From Campylobacter iguaniorum (lineage in GTDB: Bacteria; Campylobacterota; Campylobacteria; Campylobacterales; Campylobacteraceae), in the NCBI RefSeq assembly GCF_000736415.1, contig NZ_CP009043.1, forward strand, positions 868,001 through 932,000: a stretch of DNA of 64,000 bases, read 5' to 3'. Below the pieces are notes generated by a model that was given only the letters and a program-made list of their open reading frames with translations, did not search any database and was not told the origin of the DNA. Positions 26,610 through 36,184 of the stretch are shown piece by piece. Positions within the stretch are counted from its first letter, which is position 1. Every line of letters starts with the position of its first letter. Both the position numbers and the translations under genes were made by a program.

Positions 26610-26925
26610 CATATCCACCTTTTTTATGTTTTTCTTTTTTGTAGTTTTTTGCATTTTTTAATTTTTCAAGATTATTTGCTGATTTTAAAAGCACAGAGCG
26701 ATCTGTGGAATTTATGGTTAAATTTGAAAACTCACAAAGTGCTTTTGCGTATGGTTGATCCAAAAATACAGGCTCGACTTTTTGCAATATTTCTAAATTT
26801 TTAGTAACCAAAGTGGTAAATCTTTGCTCATCATAATCCTCTCTTTTGAGATTACGTATGACTAGCTTGGCGAATTTTTCTAACGCTCTTAGATATTTTA
26901 CCCTTTTAAATTTATCATCATTCAT
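26599..26925 (-). CDS. Conserved small hypothetical protein
   Basis: A 108-residue, highly charged, helical protein starting MNDDKFKRVKYLRALEKFAK and ending in a Lys/Asn/Tyr-rich tail (KKEKHKKGGYDEY). I recognise no domain, cysteines are few, and there is no signal peptide or membrane segment. The ATG at 26925 has a GGA site 7 bases upstream; a TTG at 26937 is also in frame. The 3' end overlaps the HAD gene, so the two are translationally coupled. The function is unknown. Confidence 0.65.
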   Translation of the reverse strand: MNDDKFKRVKYLRALEKFAKLVIRNLKREDYDEQRFTTLVTKNLEILQKVEPVFLDQPYAKALCEFSNLTINSTDRSVLLKSANNLEKLKNAKNYKKEKHKKGGYDEY

Positions 26926-27075
26926 CAATTTATCCAAATTTGTTTTGATTTTAGGAAGATTTTAACAAAATAAGCCTAATATTTATATAAAATCGTATAT
27001 AAAAGTATAAAAATCTCAGATTAAGAAATGGCTTAAAACTAGCTATATTTAAGCTAAAATTATATTTTATTTAGC

Positions 27076-27081
27076 TATAAT
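27076..27081 (+). promoter_or_regulatory. Probable -10 of rpmB
   Basis: TAGCTATAAT contains a consensus -10, 31 bases before the rpmB ATG. A strong TAAGGAAAG ribosome binding site follows. Confidence 0.6.
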
Positions 27082-27112
27082 CAGCCCAAATTTTTGTTTG
27101 TAAGGAAAGAAA

Positions 27113-27304
27113 ATGTCAAAAAGATGTGCAATAACAGGAAAAGGCCCAATGGTTGGAAACAACGTGAGCCACGCAAATAACAGAACAAAAAGAAGATTTA
27201 TGCCAAACCTTCGTACAGTTCGCGTTATGCTTGAAGATGGAACAACTAGAAAAATAAAAGTTGCAGCTTCTACACTAAGAACTATGAAAAAACAATCAAA
27301 CTAA
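27113..27304 (+). CDS. rpmB: 50S ribosomal protein L28
   Basis: A 63-residue basic protein beginning [20 protein letters not shown] and ending RTMKKQSN, the standard L28 pattern. It has a single cysteine near the start and no zinc ribbon. It is a late-assembling protein of the large subunit near the E site. It has its own promoter and a strong ribosome binding site, and it is followed after 20 bases by the potassium channel gene, possibly co-transcribed. Confidence 0.97.
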   Translation: MSKRCAITGKGPMVGNNVSHANNRTKRRFMPNLRTVRVMLEDGTTRKIKVAASTLRTMKKQSN

Positions 27305-27324
27305 ATGATTAAAAAGAGGAATTT

Positions 27325-28455
27325 ATGTCTTTAATTCAAAAGATTAAAAAATTCCTCAACTGGACAAACGAGTCCAAACCCGAATACAATCTCAACACAG
27401 AACTTTATCAACAATTACAATCTTTCAGACTTCCACTAATCGCCGTTGTTTTAATGATGCTTTTTGGATCACTTGGATATGTCGTCATAGCAAATTTCTC
27501 TTTAATAGATGGAATTTACCAAGCTGGTATGACTTTTACGACCGTTGGATTTACTGAAGTTGCCCCTATTAGCACGGCTGGACGGCTATTTACGATTACT
27601 TTTATTTTGATGGGTTTTGGTGTTTTTACCTTTTCTATGGGTCTTGTTATAGAAGTACTTAAAAAAGGCGCTTTGACAAAGGTTATAAAGGAGAGAAATA
27701 TGCTATATAAAATAGCTAGGCTTAAAAACCATTTTGTGATTTGCTACCACAATCTTTATACGATTGAGCTAACTAGACAGTTTAGAGAAAATCACATACC
27801 TTTTGTTGTGATTGATAGCAGAGAAGATTTGCCAGAGCTTGCTGAAACATACAAATATCCATATTTTATCGTTGATGAGCCACACACTCAAAATGCTATG
27901 CTAAAGACTCATTTATCAAGCGCAAAAGGTCTCATAACTCTTAGCCCAAATATCGCTGATAATATAGCGCTGATCGCTTCAGTAAGGCTTTATGAAAAAG
28001 AGCTTGGCAGAGTCAAGCCGTATTTTATCATGACAAACTCAGAAAACGACGATGACACACAAAAGCTTAAAAAACTAGGTGCAAACTCGGTCGTAAGCCC
28101 ATCAAAACTAGTCGCTCAACGTCTCTCAGCAGTCAGTGTACGTCCTGATATGGAAAATATGCTTGAGCAGTTTTTGTATAAAAAAGATTCGCCAATTGAT
28201 ATAGAAGAGATAAAAGTACCTGAGCTCTCGTGGCTTAGATTTAAAAGGCTTAAAGAGACGCATTTGCGTGATATCACAAACGCCGATGTCGTAGGCATAA
28301 GAGATCAAAATAATAAATTTACTCCAATGCCAAAAGGCGATACACTCATAGGAACTGGCTCAAAGCTCCTTGTTATCGGCACTGCTGAGAGCATAAGAGC
28401 TACAAAAAAACTTATATTTAGCAAACACAAACCAGAGGAATTTAAATATGTTTAA
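27325..28455 (+). CDS. Two-helix potassium channel with RCK (TrkA-N) domain
   Basis: A 376-residue protein. Two transmembrane helices (about 36-58 and 90-112) flank a pore loop with filter sequence TTVGFTEV, followed by a cytosolic RCK domain of about 115-245 and a TrkA-C-like domain to the end. This is the MthK/Kch layout, so a tetrameric K+ channel gated by cytosolic ligands is likely. The filter has GF-TE in place of the usual GYGD, and the expected GxGxxG of the nucleotide site reads ICYHNLYT, so classical NAD binding is doubtful. Its stop overlaps argJ by eight bases. Confidence 0.85.
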   Translation: MSLIQKIKKFLNWTNESKPEYNLNTELYQQLQSFRLPLIAVVLMMLFGSLGYVVIANFSLIDGIYQAGMTFTTVGFTEVAPISTAGRLFTITFILMGFGVFTFSMGLVIEVLKKGALTKVIKERNMLYKIARLKNHFVICYHNLYTIELTRQFRENHIPFVVIDSREDLPELAETYKYPYFIVDEPHTQNAMLKTHLSSAKGLITLSPNIADNIALIASVRLYEKELGRVKPYFIMTNSENDDDTQKLKKLGANSVVSPSKLVAQRLSAVSVRPDMENMLEQFLYKKDSPIDIEEIKVPELSWLRFKRLKETHLRDITNADVVGIRDQNNKFTPMPKGDTLIGTGSKLLVIGTAESIRATKKLIFSKHKPEEFKYV

Positions 28456-29635
28456 TCTAATTAGTCTTAAAAATGGACTTGAAAATATTGAAGGGTTTAA
28501 ATTTGGCGGCGTCAGTGCTGGGTTTAAACCAAATGGCGACAATGATTTGGGATTTATCAGAAGCGATGAGCCTGTCGATGTGAGCGCTGTTTTTACTAGT
28601 AATAAATTTAAAGCCGCTCCGATTAGACATTTTTTGAGATATGAGCCAAATTTCAAGACAAATTTCATCTTGCTAAACTCAAAAAACGCAAATGCGATGA
28701 CTGGAGAAGCTGGAATAAATGATATAGATGAGATTTTTGCCCAGATAGGCAAAAATGTAAATTTAACAAATCCTATAATGAGCTCAACTGGCGTCATCGG
28801 ATATCGCTTAAACAAAGAAAAAATCATCGCTGGAACGAGTAAATTTGATCTGAACTCAAGAGATAGCGACGCAACTGTAAGAGCGATAATGACTACTGAT
28901 AGCTTCAAAAAAGAGCTTGCTTTTAGAGTTGAGCTTGAAGATGGAAGTAGCTTTAATATAGCTTGCATTTGCAAAGGTGCAGGCATGATAAATCCAGCAT
29001 TTGCCACAATGCTTTGTTTTGTCCTAACAGACGCAAATATCCCAAAAAGCGATATGGATGAGCTTCTAGCTGGTTGCGTAAAACATAGCTTTAACGCTGT
29101 TAGCGTCGATGGAGATACTAGCACAAATGATACTTTAATGCTGCTAACTTCAAGAAAAAGCGGGACTTACAACAAAGAAGCGTTTAAATTTGCATTAGAG
29201 CAAATTACTTTGAATATGGCTTTAAATTTAGTCAAAGACGGCGAAGGAAGCACGAAAGTGGTGGCTTTTGAAGTCAATGGCGCCCTAAATGACTTGGAGG
29301 CTGAAGTTGGGGCAAAAGCTCTTTCAAACTCTCTTCTAGTCAAAACTGCCATTTTTGGCGAGGATCCAAACTGGGGAAGAATCGCTTCAACCATAGGAGC
29401 TAGCGGCATAGAATGCTGCGACAAAAGCTTAGTTATTTACTATGATGATGTACTTGTTTTTGATAAGGACCATCCAGAGCTTGATGAACAAAGAGAAGCT
29501 AAAGCCCACGCTGTAATGCAAAAAGATAGCTATAAAATCTCTTGTTCGCTTGGAATTGGTGATGGCAAATTTACTGCTTATGGCTGTGATTTAGGTCATA
29601 CTTACGTAAAAATAAATGCTGATTATAGATCCTGA
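28448..29635 (+). CDS. argJ: Bifunctional ornithine acetyltransferase/N-acetylglutamate synthase
   Basis: A 395-residue Ntn-type enzyme of the cyclic arginine pathway. It transfers the acetyl group of N-acetylornithine to glutamate. The self-cleavage site is seen in KGAGMINPAFATML, where the Thr becomes the N-terminal nucleophile of the beta chain. SVDGDTSTNDT and the C-terminal DPNWGRIASTIG and GDLG-type segments are conserved. It overlaps the upstream channel gene, an unrelated function, so the pairing is probably positional only. Confidence 0.96.
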   Translation: MFNLISLKNGLENIEGFKFGGVSAGFKPNGDNDLGFIRSDEPVDVSAVFTSNKFKAAPIRHFLRYEPNFKTNFILLNSKNANAMTGEAGINDIDEIFAQIGKNVNLTNPIMSSTGVIGYRLNKEKIIAGTSKFDLNSRDSDATVRAIMTTDSFKKELAFRVELEDGSSFNIACICKGAGMINPAFATMLCFVLTDANIPKSDMDELLAGCVKHSFNAVSVDGDTSTNDTLMLLTSRKSGTYNKEAFKFALEQITLNMALNLVKDGEGSTKVVAFEVNGALNDLEAEVGAKALSNSLLVKTAIFGEDPNWGRIASTIGASGIECCDKSLVIYYDDVLVFDKDHPELDEQREAKAHAVMQKDSYKISCSLGIGDGKFTAYGCDLGHTYVKINADYRS

Positions 29636-29643
29636 TAGTTTGA

Positions 29644-29677
29644 TTATAGCTATAAATGATTAAATTTATAGCTATAA
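29644..29677 (+). terminator. Hairpin downstream of argJ
   Basis: A perfect 14-bp inverted repeat (TTATAGCTATAAAT / ATTTATAGCTATAA) with a 6-base loop, starting 9 bases after the stop. Each arm is itself nearly palindromic (TATAGCTATA). The stem is AT-rich with a weak T-run, so it is likely but not certain as a terminator. Confidence 0.5.
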
Positions 29678-29806
29678 AATCGTAAATTTATTAAACAATA
29701 ATTCTCTTATATTAAATTTTATTAAATCTTAAAAAATCAATATTCATTTATTTTATTATTTGATCTTTCTTGTTTTATTTTCAGTATATTTTAATTTCAT
29801 TTAATG

Positions 29807-29812
29807 TAAAAT
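29807..29812 (+). promoter_or_regulatory. Possible -10 for the second chemoreceptor gene
   Basis: TAAAAT in ATGTAAAATC, 52 bases before the ATG. The start has a strong TTTAAGGAG site. No clear sigma-54 or sigma-28 motif was seen. Confidence 0.35.
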
Positions 29813-29863
29813 CTTTGTAAGAACAGATAAGAGTATCTAAATACACCTTTAAGGAGTTTAAAA

Positions 29864-30961
29864 ATGTTTGGTTCATCTAGCAAAGATATCAAAAAATACG
29901 AAGAACAGATCACAAGTCTTAAACAACAACTTGAGGAGCAAACCGAAAAAAATAAGGCTTTGAGCTCTGAGATTGATGTTTTAAAAGAAAAAGTAGCTCA
30001 AAATATCGATTGTGACGCTATTTCAGAAATGGCAGATACTATGGTTGGTGGTACAAAAGAGAGTATAAGAAACATTCAAGCAGGAATTGAAAAAAACTTG
30101 GAGCTTTCTCACGGAACTATTGATCAAGTAGCTCAAAATATAGATAATATACAAATCTTATCAAGCACAAGCAATGAGCTTATGAACTCATTAAATGAGA
30201 TCACAAACAACTCATCAAATAAATCTCGTGCTACAGCAGAAAATCTTCATAAAAGTGTTGATGAGATAACAAATGTTATAAATTTAATCAAAGATATATC
30301 AGACCAAACTAACTTGCTTGCCCTAAATGCGGCTATTGAAGCAGCACGTGCTGGAGAGCATGGACGTGGGTTTGCTGTCGTTGCTGATGAAGTAAGAAAA
30401 CTTGCTGAAAGAACACAAAAAGCTACAGCTGAAGTCGAAATGAATATAAATTTACTAAAACAAAATGCTAGCGATATGTTTGCTCAAAGCGAGGAAGTAG
30501 AGACAATCTCTATGAAGTCAAACAGACATATCGAAGAGTTTATAGGAAAATTTCAAGACTTAGTTTCTAGTGCAAAATATATAGAATGCAGCTCTGAGGT
30601 CATATCTCATGAGATATTTGCTTCTCTTGCGAAGCTCGACCACGTTGTATTCAAAATCACTGGTTATGGTAAAGTTCTAACTAAAAATTACGAGCCTATG
30701 AGCGACCATATAAATTGCCGTCTTGGCAAGTGGTACGATGGAAAAGGCAAAGAGGTATTTGGACATACCCCAGAGTTTAGCAAAATCATAGAGCCTCATA
30801 AACAAGTGCATGAATCAATAAATAAAGCTATCGATATGGCGCAAAATCACGCTCCGCTAACTTCTGTCATAGGACAATTCAAAAAAGCCGAAGAAGGATC
30901 TCATAAGCTATTTGATATATTTAGTCAAATGGTCGCTTCAAAAACTTGCGAAAATAAGTAA
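29864..30961 (+). CDS. Soluble methyl-accepting chemotaxis protein with CZB domain (second copy)
   Basis: A 365-residue cytosolic chemoreceptor with the same plan as the gene at 5265-6359. It has an N-terminal coiled coil (about 10-50), a signalling hairpin with [20 protein letters not shown] and [17 protein letters not shown], and a C-terminal CZB domain with ligands in DHVVFK, CRLGKW and PHKQVH. No membrane segment. The N-terminal coil and the linker differ from the paralogue, so the two may answer different partners or stimuli. It is flanked by its own -10 and a strong terminator. Confidence 0.91.
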   Translation: MFGSSSKDIKKYEEQITSLKQQLEEQTEKNKALSSEIDVLKEKVAQNIDCDAISEMADTMVGGTKESIRNIQAGIEKNLELSHGTIDQVAQNIDNIQILSSTSNELMNSLNEITNNSSNKSRATAENLHKSVDEITNVINLIKDISDQTNLLALNAAIEAARAGEHGRGFAVVADEVRKLAERTQKATAEVEMNINLLKQNASDMFAQSEEVETISMKSNRHIEEFIGKFQDLVSSAKYIECSSEVISHEIFASLAKLDHVVFKITGYGKVLTKNYEPMSDHINCRLGKWYDGKGKEVFGHTPEFSKIIEPHKQVHESINKAIDMAQNHAPLTSVIGQFKKAEEGSHKLFDIFSQMVASKTCENK

Positions 30962-30988
30962 AATTTAGAGGTGAAAGCCTCTAAATTT
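30961..30988 (+). terminator. Bidirectional terminator between chemoreceptor and trmA genes
   Basis: A perfect 11-bp stem (AAATTTAGAGG / CCTCTAAATTT) with a 6-base loop immediately after the chemoreceptor stop and 14 bases from the convergent methyltransferase stop. It has T-rich flanks on both strands. Confidence 0.75.
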
Positions 30989-31001
30989 CTCTCAATCAAC
31001 T

Positions 31002-32111
31002 TTATTTAGCTAATTTTTTAAGCAAAACTCCACACTCAATATGATTTGTATGTACAAACTGATCAAACATAGCAAATTTAATTACTTTATGCGTTTTGCA
31101 AATCGTTTTTAGGTTTTCTTTTAGTGTCAAAGGATTGCACGAAATATAAATTATATTTTCATAATCTTTCATAAACTCAAGCACGCTATCATCGCATCCT
31201 GCGCGTGGCGGATCAACTAAAATATGGCTAAAATTATAATCTTTTAAGCAAGTATCCTTGAGTCTGTTAAACTCTCTAACACCGTTAAAAGCTTGCATTA
31301 ACTCCTCTGCACTAAGCCTTGTAAATTTGATATTATTCACGCCGTTTAGTTCGCAGTTTTTCATAGCATTTGCGATAGAAGCTTTGCTAACTTCAGTTGC
31401 TAAGACTTTGCTAAATTTAAAGCTAAGTGGAATGGTGAAATTACCATGTCCGCAATATAGCTCAAGCAAATCTGCTCCGTCATTCGCACAGCCTAAAGCC
31501 CAGCTTATCATCTTTTGATTTACCGATCTGTTTGGCTGGATAAAAGCCCCATCGCCAAATGTATAAAAATAGCTTTTATCATATATAATAAGCTCTTCAT
31601 TTAGGTTTGAGCTACCAAAAACAAGTTTTTTCTTAAAGCTTCTAGCTATCAAATTCAGACCAAGATTAAGGCTGAGATTTTCTAACTCTGATTTGATAAG
31701 CTCAACGTTTTTGTGATACAAAAGTATGACTAAAATTTCATCTTTTGTGGTGATAAACTCAACTCCAAAAAGCTTTGTTTTTAGCTCATCTTTTTGCGAC
31801 ACATATTCTAAAAGCTTTGGCATGAGAGCAGCAATCTTTGGATCGACGATTTTGCATTCATCGATTTTGATAAATTTAACCTTGCTTCCACGCATTGAGT
31901 AGCTAATGCCTTGCTCATCGTGATAAATACCAAACTCCGCCCTGCTCCTAAAGCCAGTTATCCCGCTATCAAAAAACTCAAATTCGCCATCATAAAATTC
32001 GCTAAAAAGCTCTTTGATACTATTAAATTTAAACTCCATTTGCTCTTCATAGCTTGTGTTTAAAACGCAACTCCCACAACTCCCTAAATATTTGCAATCA
32101 AGATTTTTCAA
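31002..32111 (-). CDS. trmA: TrmA/RlmD-type RNA (uracil-5-)-methyltransferase, probably tRNA U54
   Basis: A 369-residue SAM-dependent RNA m5U methyltransferase. The SAM site is in [14 protein letters not shown], motif [10 protein letters not shown] precedes it, and VDPPRAG plus [13 protein letters not shown] carry the catalytic cysteine region. Length (E. coli TrmA 366) favours TrmA over the larger RlmD. The N-terminus has a small cysteine group (Cys6, 12 and 15), reminiscent of the cluster-binding end of RlmD, so RNA target choice is not certain. It is 2 bases downstream of the SDR gene. Confidence 0.9.
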   Translation of the reverse strand: MKNLDCKYLGSCGSCVLNTSYEEQMEFKFNSIKELFSEFYDGEFEFFDSGITGFRSRAEFGIYHDEQGISYSMRGSKVKFIKIDECKIVDPKIAALMPKLLEYVSQKDELKTKLFGVEFITTKDEILVILLYHKNVELIKSELENLSLNLGLNLIARSFKKKLVFGSSNLNEELIIYDKSYFYTFGDGAFIQPNRSVNQKMISWALGCANDGADLLELYCGHGNFTIPLSFKFSKVLATEVSKASIANAMKNCELNGVNNIKFTRLSAEELMQAFNGVREFNRLKDTCLKDYNFSHILVDPPRAGCDDSVLEFMKDYENIIYISCNPLTLKENLKTICKTHKVIKFAMFDQFVHTNHIECGVLLKKLAK

Positions 32112-32113
32112 GC

Positions 32114-32860
32114 TTACTCTTTTTCGAAGAAAAATCCAGCCCAGCTTTGAGTTGTAGGCATGACTTCAAGTGAGTTTATATTTACGCTTTTTGGTAAATT
32201 TACACAGTCTAGCACGATCCCAGCTATATCTTCGGCTTTTAAATATTTTGTAGAGTTATAAACTGCGTCGCTTTTAGCCTCATCGCCTTTGAAGCGAACC
32301 ACGCTAAACTCAGTCTTTGCGATACCTGGAGCTATCTCAGTCACTCTTATATTTTCGCCTTTTACGTCATTTCTAAGATTAAGGCTAAACTGCTTGACAA
32401 ATGCTTTTGTCGCACCATAAACGTTTGCTCCAGGATAAGGCCACGCTCCAGCAACTGAGCCAAGATTGAAAATATATCCGCTTTTTCTCTGGCTCATTAT
32501 CGGCAAAATCGCCTTTGTAGCGTACAATAAGCCCTTGATATTTGTATCTATCATCGTTTCAAAATCGTCTAAATTTGCTTCCATTACCCTTTCTTGACCA
32601 AGAGCAAGACCAGCGTTATTTAGCAAGATTTCTATATCTCTAAACTCGCTTGGAAGCTCATCAATAGCCTTAAAAAGCGCATTTTTATCCCTTATATCTA
32701 CATTTATGATATAAGCATTTCCAAGCTCATTTTTAAGTTTTTCGAGCCTGTCTTTTCTACGTCCTAGCAAGACTAGTTTGTATCCATTTTGGCTTAGTTT
32801 TCTAGCGACTGCTTCGCCAAATCCTGATGTAGCTCCTGTGATAAAAGCTGTATTTTTCAT
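32114..32860 (-). CDS. Short-chain dehydrogenase/reductase, YdfG-like
   Basis: A 248-residue classical SDR. The cofactor loop [10 protein letters not shown] is at about 8-17, with an Arg pair (GRRKDR) after strand 2 that favours NADP. NNAGLA and the catalytic Tyr/Lys of [10 protein letters not shown] are present. The closest named relative by pattern is YdfG, which oxidises L-allo-threonine and serine or reduces malonic semialdehyde. The substrate here is not determined. It lies between trmA and the COG3400 gene, spaced 2 and 12 bases, so all three form an operon. Confidence 0.88.
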   Translation of the reverse strand: MKNTAFITGATSGFGEAVARKLSQNGYKLVLLGRRKDRLEKLKNELGNAYIINVDIRDKNALFKAIDELPSEFRDIEILLNNAGLALGQERVMEANLDDFETMIDTNIKGLLYATKAILPIMSQRKSGYIFNLGSVAGAWPYPGANVYGATKAFVKQFSLNLRNDVKGENIRVTEIAPGIAKTEFSVVRFKGDEAKSDAVYNSTKYLKAEDIAGIVLDCVNLPKSVNINSLEVMPTTQSWAGFFFEKE

Positions 32861-32872
32861 AGCATTTCCTTT

Positions 32873-34297
32873 TTAAATTTTGTCATTTTGCGGGATAAAT
32901 AGTTGATAGTTTTTATCAAGTATATAGTGCAATTTATCAGTATCTTTGCTAAAAATACTTAAAAAACGGTTTTCAAATATCTTTTGACTAAGCGAAATGA
33001 ATTGCAATATATCATCTCTTTTTCTTAGTTTAAGCAGTGGATTTTGTCCGTCTTTTATGATATTTACTTTTTTATTAAATAGCTTTGATAGGTTTTCAAA
33101 ATGTTCTATTAAGCTGTCTGTATTTGAGCTAAATTTAGTATCAAAATGATAAAAATCTATATCAAAATCAAGCTGTTTGCAACAGTCCATAATAACGCTT
33201 GAATGGTGCTCTGCGTCATCTTCATTTCCCACGATAACGCCACTTTTAACAGTAGCAAAGCCAAATTCACCTATTTTTAAAACTGGAGTTTTAAGCGTCC
33301 AAAAAACTTGTTTTTTAGCATTAAATGTCTTTGTATCAGTGATGATTAGACCGATATCAAGCTCTCCCATATTTGCTTTTGTGATGTTTAAATCTGTATT
33401 TTGATAGTCGATCGATACATAAATGCTCTTTGTGGCGAGCTTTTTTATCTTTGAAAATATGCTTGTTAGAGTCGGATTAATGACTTTTATAAAAAGCTTT
33501 TTGTTGTTTAGTTTTGAGTGAATGAGTATGGCGTCTTTAATGAGTAAATTAATACGCTCCTGGCTCATTCTTTTCATATCTAAAATCAAATATATATTGT
33601 TGCCAAATGGGCTTGGGAACTGTCCTGGCTCTTTTTTGACAGCGCGAAATACACTTTCAAGCACTCTAGGCTCGCCGACTATCAAAAGCACGTCATTTGG
33701 CAAAATGATAGTCTCAGGAGTGGCTATAATGTAGTCTTGACTTCTGTAAATCATAGCTATTTTCCACTTTTTCTTGCGTATGTTTCCGACATGGCGATAA
33801 ACATAGCTACTTCCATTTGGAACTTTCACTTCCATGATTTCGCCAATTCCAAGACCGATATTATCAGCGATTACTGGGACATCTGGCAAAAAGTCCATAA
33901 ATCTAGAGCTAAGAATTTTCCTAGCATCAATAAGTCTTAATCTAAAGTCATTTGTGGTAATTTCATCTTCAAGACCCCATTGATCCATAATGTCTATCTC
34001 TGTTTTTTGACTTATTTTTTTGAGATTTTCATAGACGGATTTTGTATCAAACTCGCTATCCATAATTATTAGAAATTTTTCATAATCTTGTTTTATGTTT
34101 TTACTCAGTTTTGCAAGACTAGTTGGATCAAAGCTCAAAAACGAGAAATTCTCAAAATTGGTTTGCATTTGCGGGATAGTTTCATCATTATAAGTGATTA
34201 TCGTATAGTTGTGAAGGCTGTTGTTTTTACTATTAAAAAGCCTTTCTAAGAAATGTTTTGCTAAAATACCATCCGCAATTATTAAGATATTTTTCAT
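32873..34297 (-). CDS. COG3400-family protein with RCK-like (TrkA) domains
   Basis: A 474-residue soluble protein with a Rossmann-like N-terminus (NILIIADGILAKHFLERLF), a TrkA-C-like domain at about 150-220 (GEIMEVKVPNGSSYV through VLLIVGEPRVLESVF), and a second alpha/beta half. It has no membrane segments. RCK/TrkA folds gate potassium transport in response to nucleotides. A regulatory role in K+ homeostasis is inferred from the fold only. The family is known next to tgt in campylobacters, as here. Its start is 41 bases from tgt. Confidence 0.78.
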   Translation of the reverse strand: MKNILIIADGILAKHFLERLFNSKNNSLHNYTIITYNDETIPQMQTNFENFSFLSFDPTSLAKLSKNIKQDYEKFLIIMDSEFDTKSVYENLKKISQKTEIDIMDQWGLEDEITTNDFRLRLIDARKILSSRFMDFLPDVPVIADNIGLGIGEIMEVKVPNGSSYVYRHVGNIRKKKWKIAMIYRSQDYIIATPETIILPNDVLLIVGEPRVLESVFRAVKKEPGQFPSPFGNNIYLILDMKRMSQERINLLIKDAILIHSKLNNKKLFIKVINPTLTSIFSKIKKLATKSIYVSIDYQNTDLNITKANMGELDIGLIITDTKTFNAKKQVFWTLKTPVLKIGEFGFATVKSGVIVGNEDDAEHHSSVIMDCCKQLDFDIDFYHFDTKFSSNTDSLIEHFENLSKLFNKKVNIIKDGQNPLLKLRKRDDILQFISLSQKIFENRFLSIFSKDTDKLHYILDKNYQLFIPQNDKI

Positions 34298-34301
34298 AAA
34301 A

Positions 34302-34307
34302 TAAAAT
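34302..34307 (+). promoter_or_regulatory. Possible -10 of tgt
   Basis: TAAAAT on the plus strand, 31 bases before the tgt ATG, inside the leader of the divergent COG3400 gene. The AAAAAAGGAA ribosome binding site follows. Confidence 0.35.
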
Positions 34308-34326
34308 CTCCAAATTTAAAAAAGGA

Positions 34327-34332
34327 ATTGTA
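34327..34332 (-). promoter_or_regulatory. Possible -10 of the COG3400-SDR-trmA operon
   Basis: The minus strand reads TACAAT here, 29 bases before the COG3400 ATG at 34297. This places two promoters back to back and overlapping in a 41-base divergent gap. Confidence 0.4.
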
Positions 34333-34338
34333 GCACAA

Positions 34339-35469
34339 ATGAATTTTAAAATAGATAAAACAGACGGCAATGCAAGAGCTTGCACTATACAAACAGCCCA
34401 TTCTACGATCCAAACACCGATTTTTATGCCTGTAGGAACTGTGGGAGCTGTAAAAAGCCTAGATGCGACTGATCTAAAAGAAATTCTTGATGCTAAAATA
34501 ATACTAGGCAACACATATCACCTATATCTTCGCCCTACAAGCAAGGTCGTGCGTGAGTTTGGTGGGCTTCATGGATTTAGTAAATTTGATAGAAGTTTTT
34601 TGACTGATAGTGGCGGTTTTCAGGCGTTTTCACTATCTAAAATCTCAAAACCAGATGAAAATGGTATTAAATTTAAAAGCCATATAGATGGAAGTATGCA
34701 CTATTTCACTCCAAAAAGCGTCATAGACACGCAGTATGATTTAGGCAGTGATATCATGATGATCCTTGATGATCTTGTGGCTTTGCCAGCGACTAAAGAA
34801 CGCATCGAGCTAAGCATAAAACGTACGATAAAATGGGCTAAAGAGGCAAGTCTTTATCATGAAGAAAACAAACAAAAAGGCATAGGTGTAAATCAAAATA
34901 TATTTGGAATTATCCAAGGTGGAACCGACTTTGAAGCACGCAGGTTTTGCGCTGAGGCACTGTGTGAGATGAGCTTTGACGGGCTTGCTATAGGTGGATT
35001 AAGCGTAGGAGAGAGCAATCAGCAGATGTATGATACGGTTGAAGCCGTGATGCCCCACATCGATCCAAAACGACCAAGATATCTAATGGGCGTGGGTACG
35101 CCTGAGGATTTGGTGGAAAATGTGGAGCGTGGCGTGGATATGTTTGATTGTGTGATGCCTACAAGAAATGCTAGAAACGGCACACTTTTTACCACTTTTG
35201 GCAAGATAAATATCAAATCAGCTGCGTTCATAAACGACCACTTGCCAATTGATCCAGACTGTGACTGCTACACTTGCAAACGCTACAGTCGTGGCTATCT
35301 AAACCACCTTTACAAGGCTAGAGAGCTTACGTTTTTTAGGCTTGCAAGTCTTCATAATCTGCACTATTATCTAAATTTAGTCAAGCAAATGAGGCAAGCT
35401 ATCATGCAAGGCAAATTTAAAGAGTTCAAAAAGGCATTTTACGCAAAAAGAGGCGTATATGATAAGTGA
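34339..35469 (+). CDS. tgt: Queuine tRNA-ribosyltransferase
   Basis: A 376-residue TIM-barrel enzyme exchanging guanine at position 34 of GUN tRNAs for preQ1. Catalytic Asp is seen in [11 protein letters not shown] and in the [12 protein letters not shown] region (second Asp). The zinc site is [17 protein letters not shown] with the distal His contributing. [12 protein letters not shown] is also conserved. Length is normal. The last 11 bases overlap the CorA-like gene. Confidence 0.97.
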   Translation: MNFKIDKTDGNARACTIQTAHSTIQTPIFMPVGTVGAVKSLDATDLKEILDAKIILGNTYHLYLRPTSKVVREFGGLHGFSKFDRSFLTDSGGFQAFSLSKISKPDENGIKFKSHIDGSMHYFTPKSVIDTQYDLGSDIMMILDDLVALPATKERIELSIKRTIKWAKEASLYHEENKQKGIGVNQNIFGIIQGGTDFEARRFCAEALCEMSFDGLAIGGLSVGESNQQMYDTVEAVMPHIDPKRPRYLMGVGTPEDLVENVERGVDMFDCVMPTRNARNGTLFTTFGKINIKSAAFINDHLPIDPDCDCYTCKRYSRGYLNHLYKARELTFFRLASLHNLHYYLNLVKQMRQAIMQGKFKEFKKAFYAKRGVYDK

Positions 35470-36184
35470 CGAGCATAGAAAAAAGCTAGAAAAAATCTCC
35501 AGTAGAAGTGGGTATTTCATCGGAGATGGGTATAAATTTCTCATGCTTAGCACAAGTTTTAAGAGCCAAAACGATGGATATATCTTTCAAAATGATGAGA
35601 TATTTTACACTTGTGAGGGTAAATTTACAAAGATAAGCTTTGAAGAATTAAAGCTAAGCTTAGATACCAAACTCAAGTATTTCAAAGACTCATTAGATGA
35701 GTATGAAGAGCAGATTTTAGAGATAGAAAATCTCACATATAAGAGCAAATTTGATAAAAATTTCTTAGAAAAATATTTCAAACTCAAAAGAGCTTTTACG
35801 AATTTCGCTGCTTTACATCAGTATTTTATGGTAGCAGTTGGCGACTTTGCGAGTGATTTTGCTGTGTATAAAAAAGAGCTAAGGTCGCTTAATGAATCGC
35901 TTGGAAGAATCGATAAAATCATCGATGATACAGCTCTAAAACTATCTATGGTTTTTAGCTATTACTCATCTTTGAACGATAAAAAGCATAGCAAAAATTT
36001 GTATATTCTTACTATTATTTCTGCGTTTTTCTTGCCGTTAAATTTAATAACTGGATTTTTTGGAATGAATACTGGCGATATGTTTTTGTCTTCTCCAAAT
36101 GGAACCGCAACAGTCCTAGCAGCGATAGTTTGTATCGCAGTGCTAGGAGTTTTTTGGTTTGTCAAAAACAAAGATAAAGTCTAG
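35459..36184 (+). CDS. Short CorA-like divalent cation transporter protein
   Basis: A 241-residue protein with a long helical cytosolic region (about 60-175) and two C-terminal transmembrane helices at about 182-200 and 214-234. The first ends in the GMN signature (FFGMNTGD), the hallmark of CorA Mg2+ channels. It is clearly shorter than E. coli CorA (316), chiefly in the N-terminal alpha/beta domain, and lacks the MPEL-type loop, so cargo and gating may differ. It overlaps tgt by 11 bases and shares a CTAG stop with the convergent dnaB. Confidence 0.78.
   Translation: MISDEHRKKLEKISSRSGYFIGDGYKFLMLSTSFKSQNDGYIFQNDEIFYTCEGKFTKISFEELKLSLDTKLKYFKDSLDEYEEQILEIENLTYKSKFDKNFLEKYFKLKRAFTNFAALHQYFMVAVGDFASDFAVYKKELRSLNESLGRIDKIIDDTALKLSMVFSYYSSLNDKKHSKNLYILTIISAFFLPLNLITGFFGMNTGDMFLSSPNGTATVLAAIVCIAVLGVFWFVKNKDKV

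Noticed and set aside
28360-29124. 254-codon open frame on the minus strand across the channel/argJ junction
   Set aside because: It crosses two well-supported genes, has no recognisable domain and no convincing ribosome binding site.
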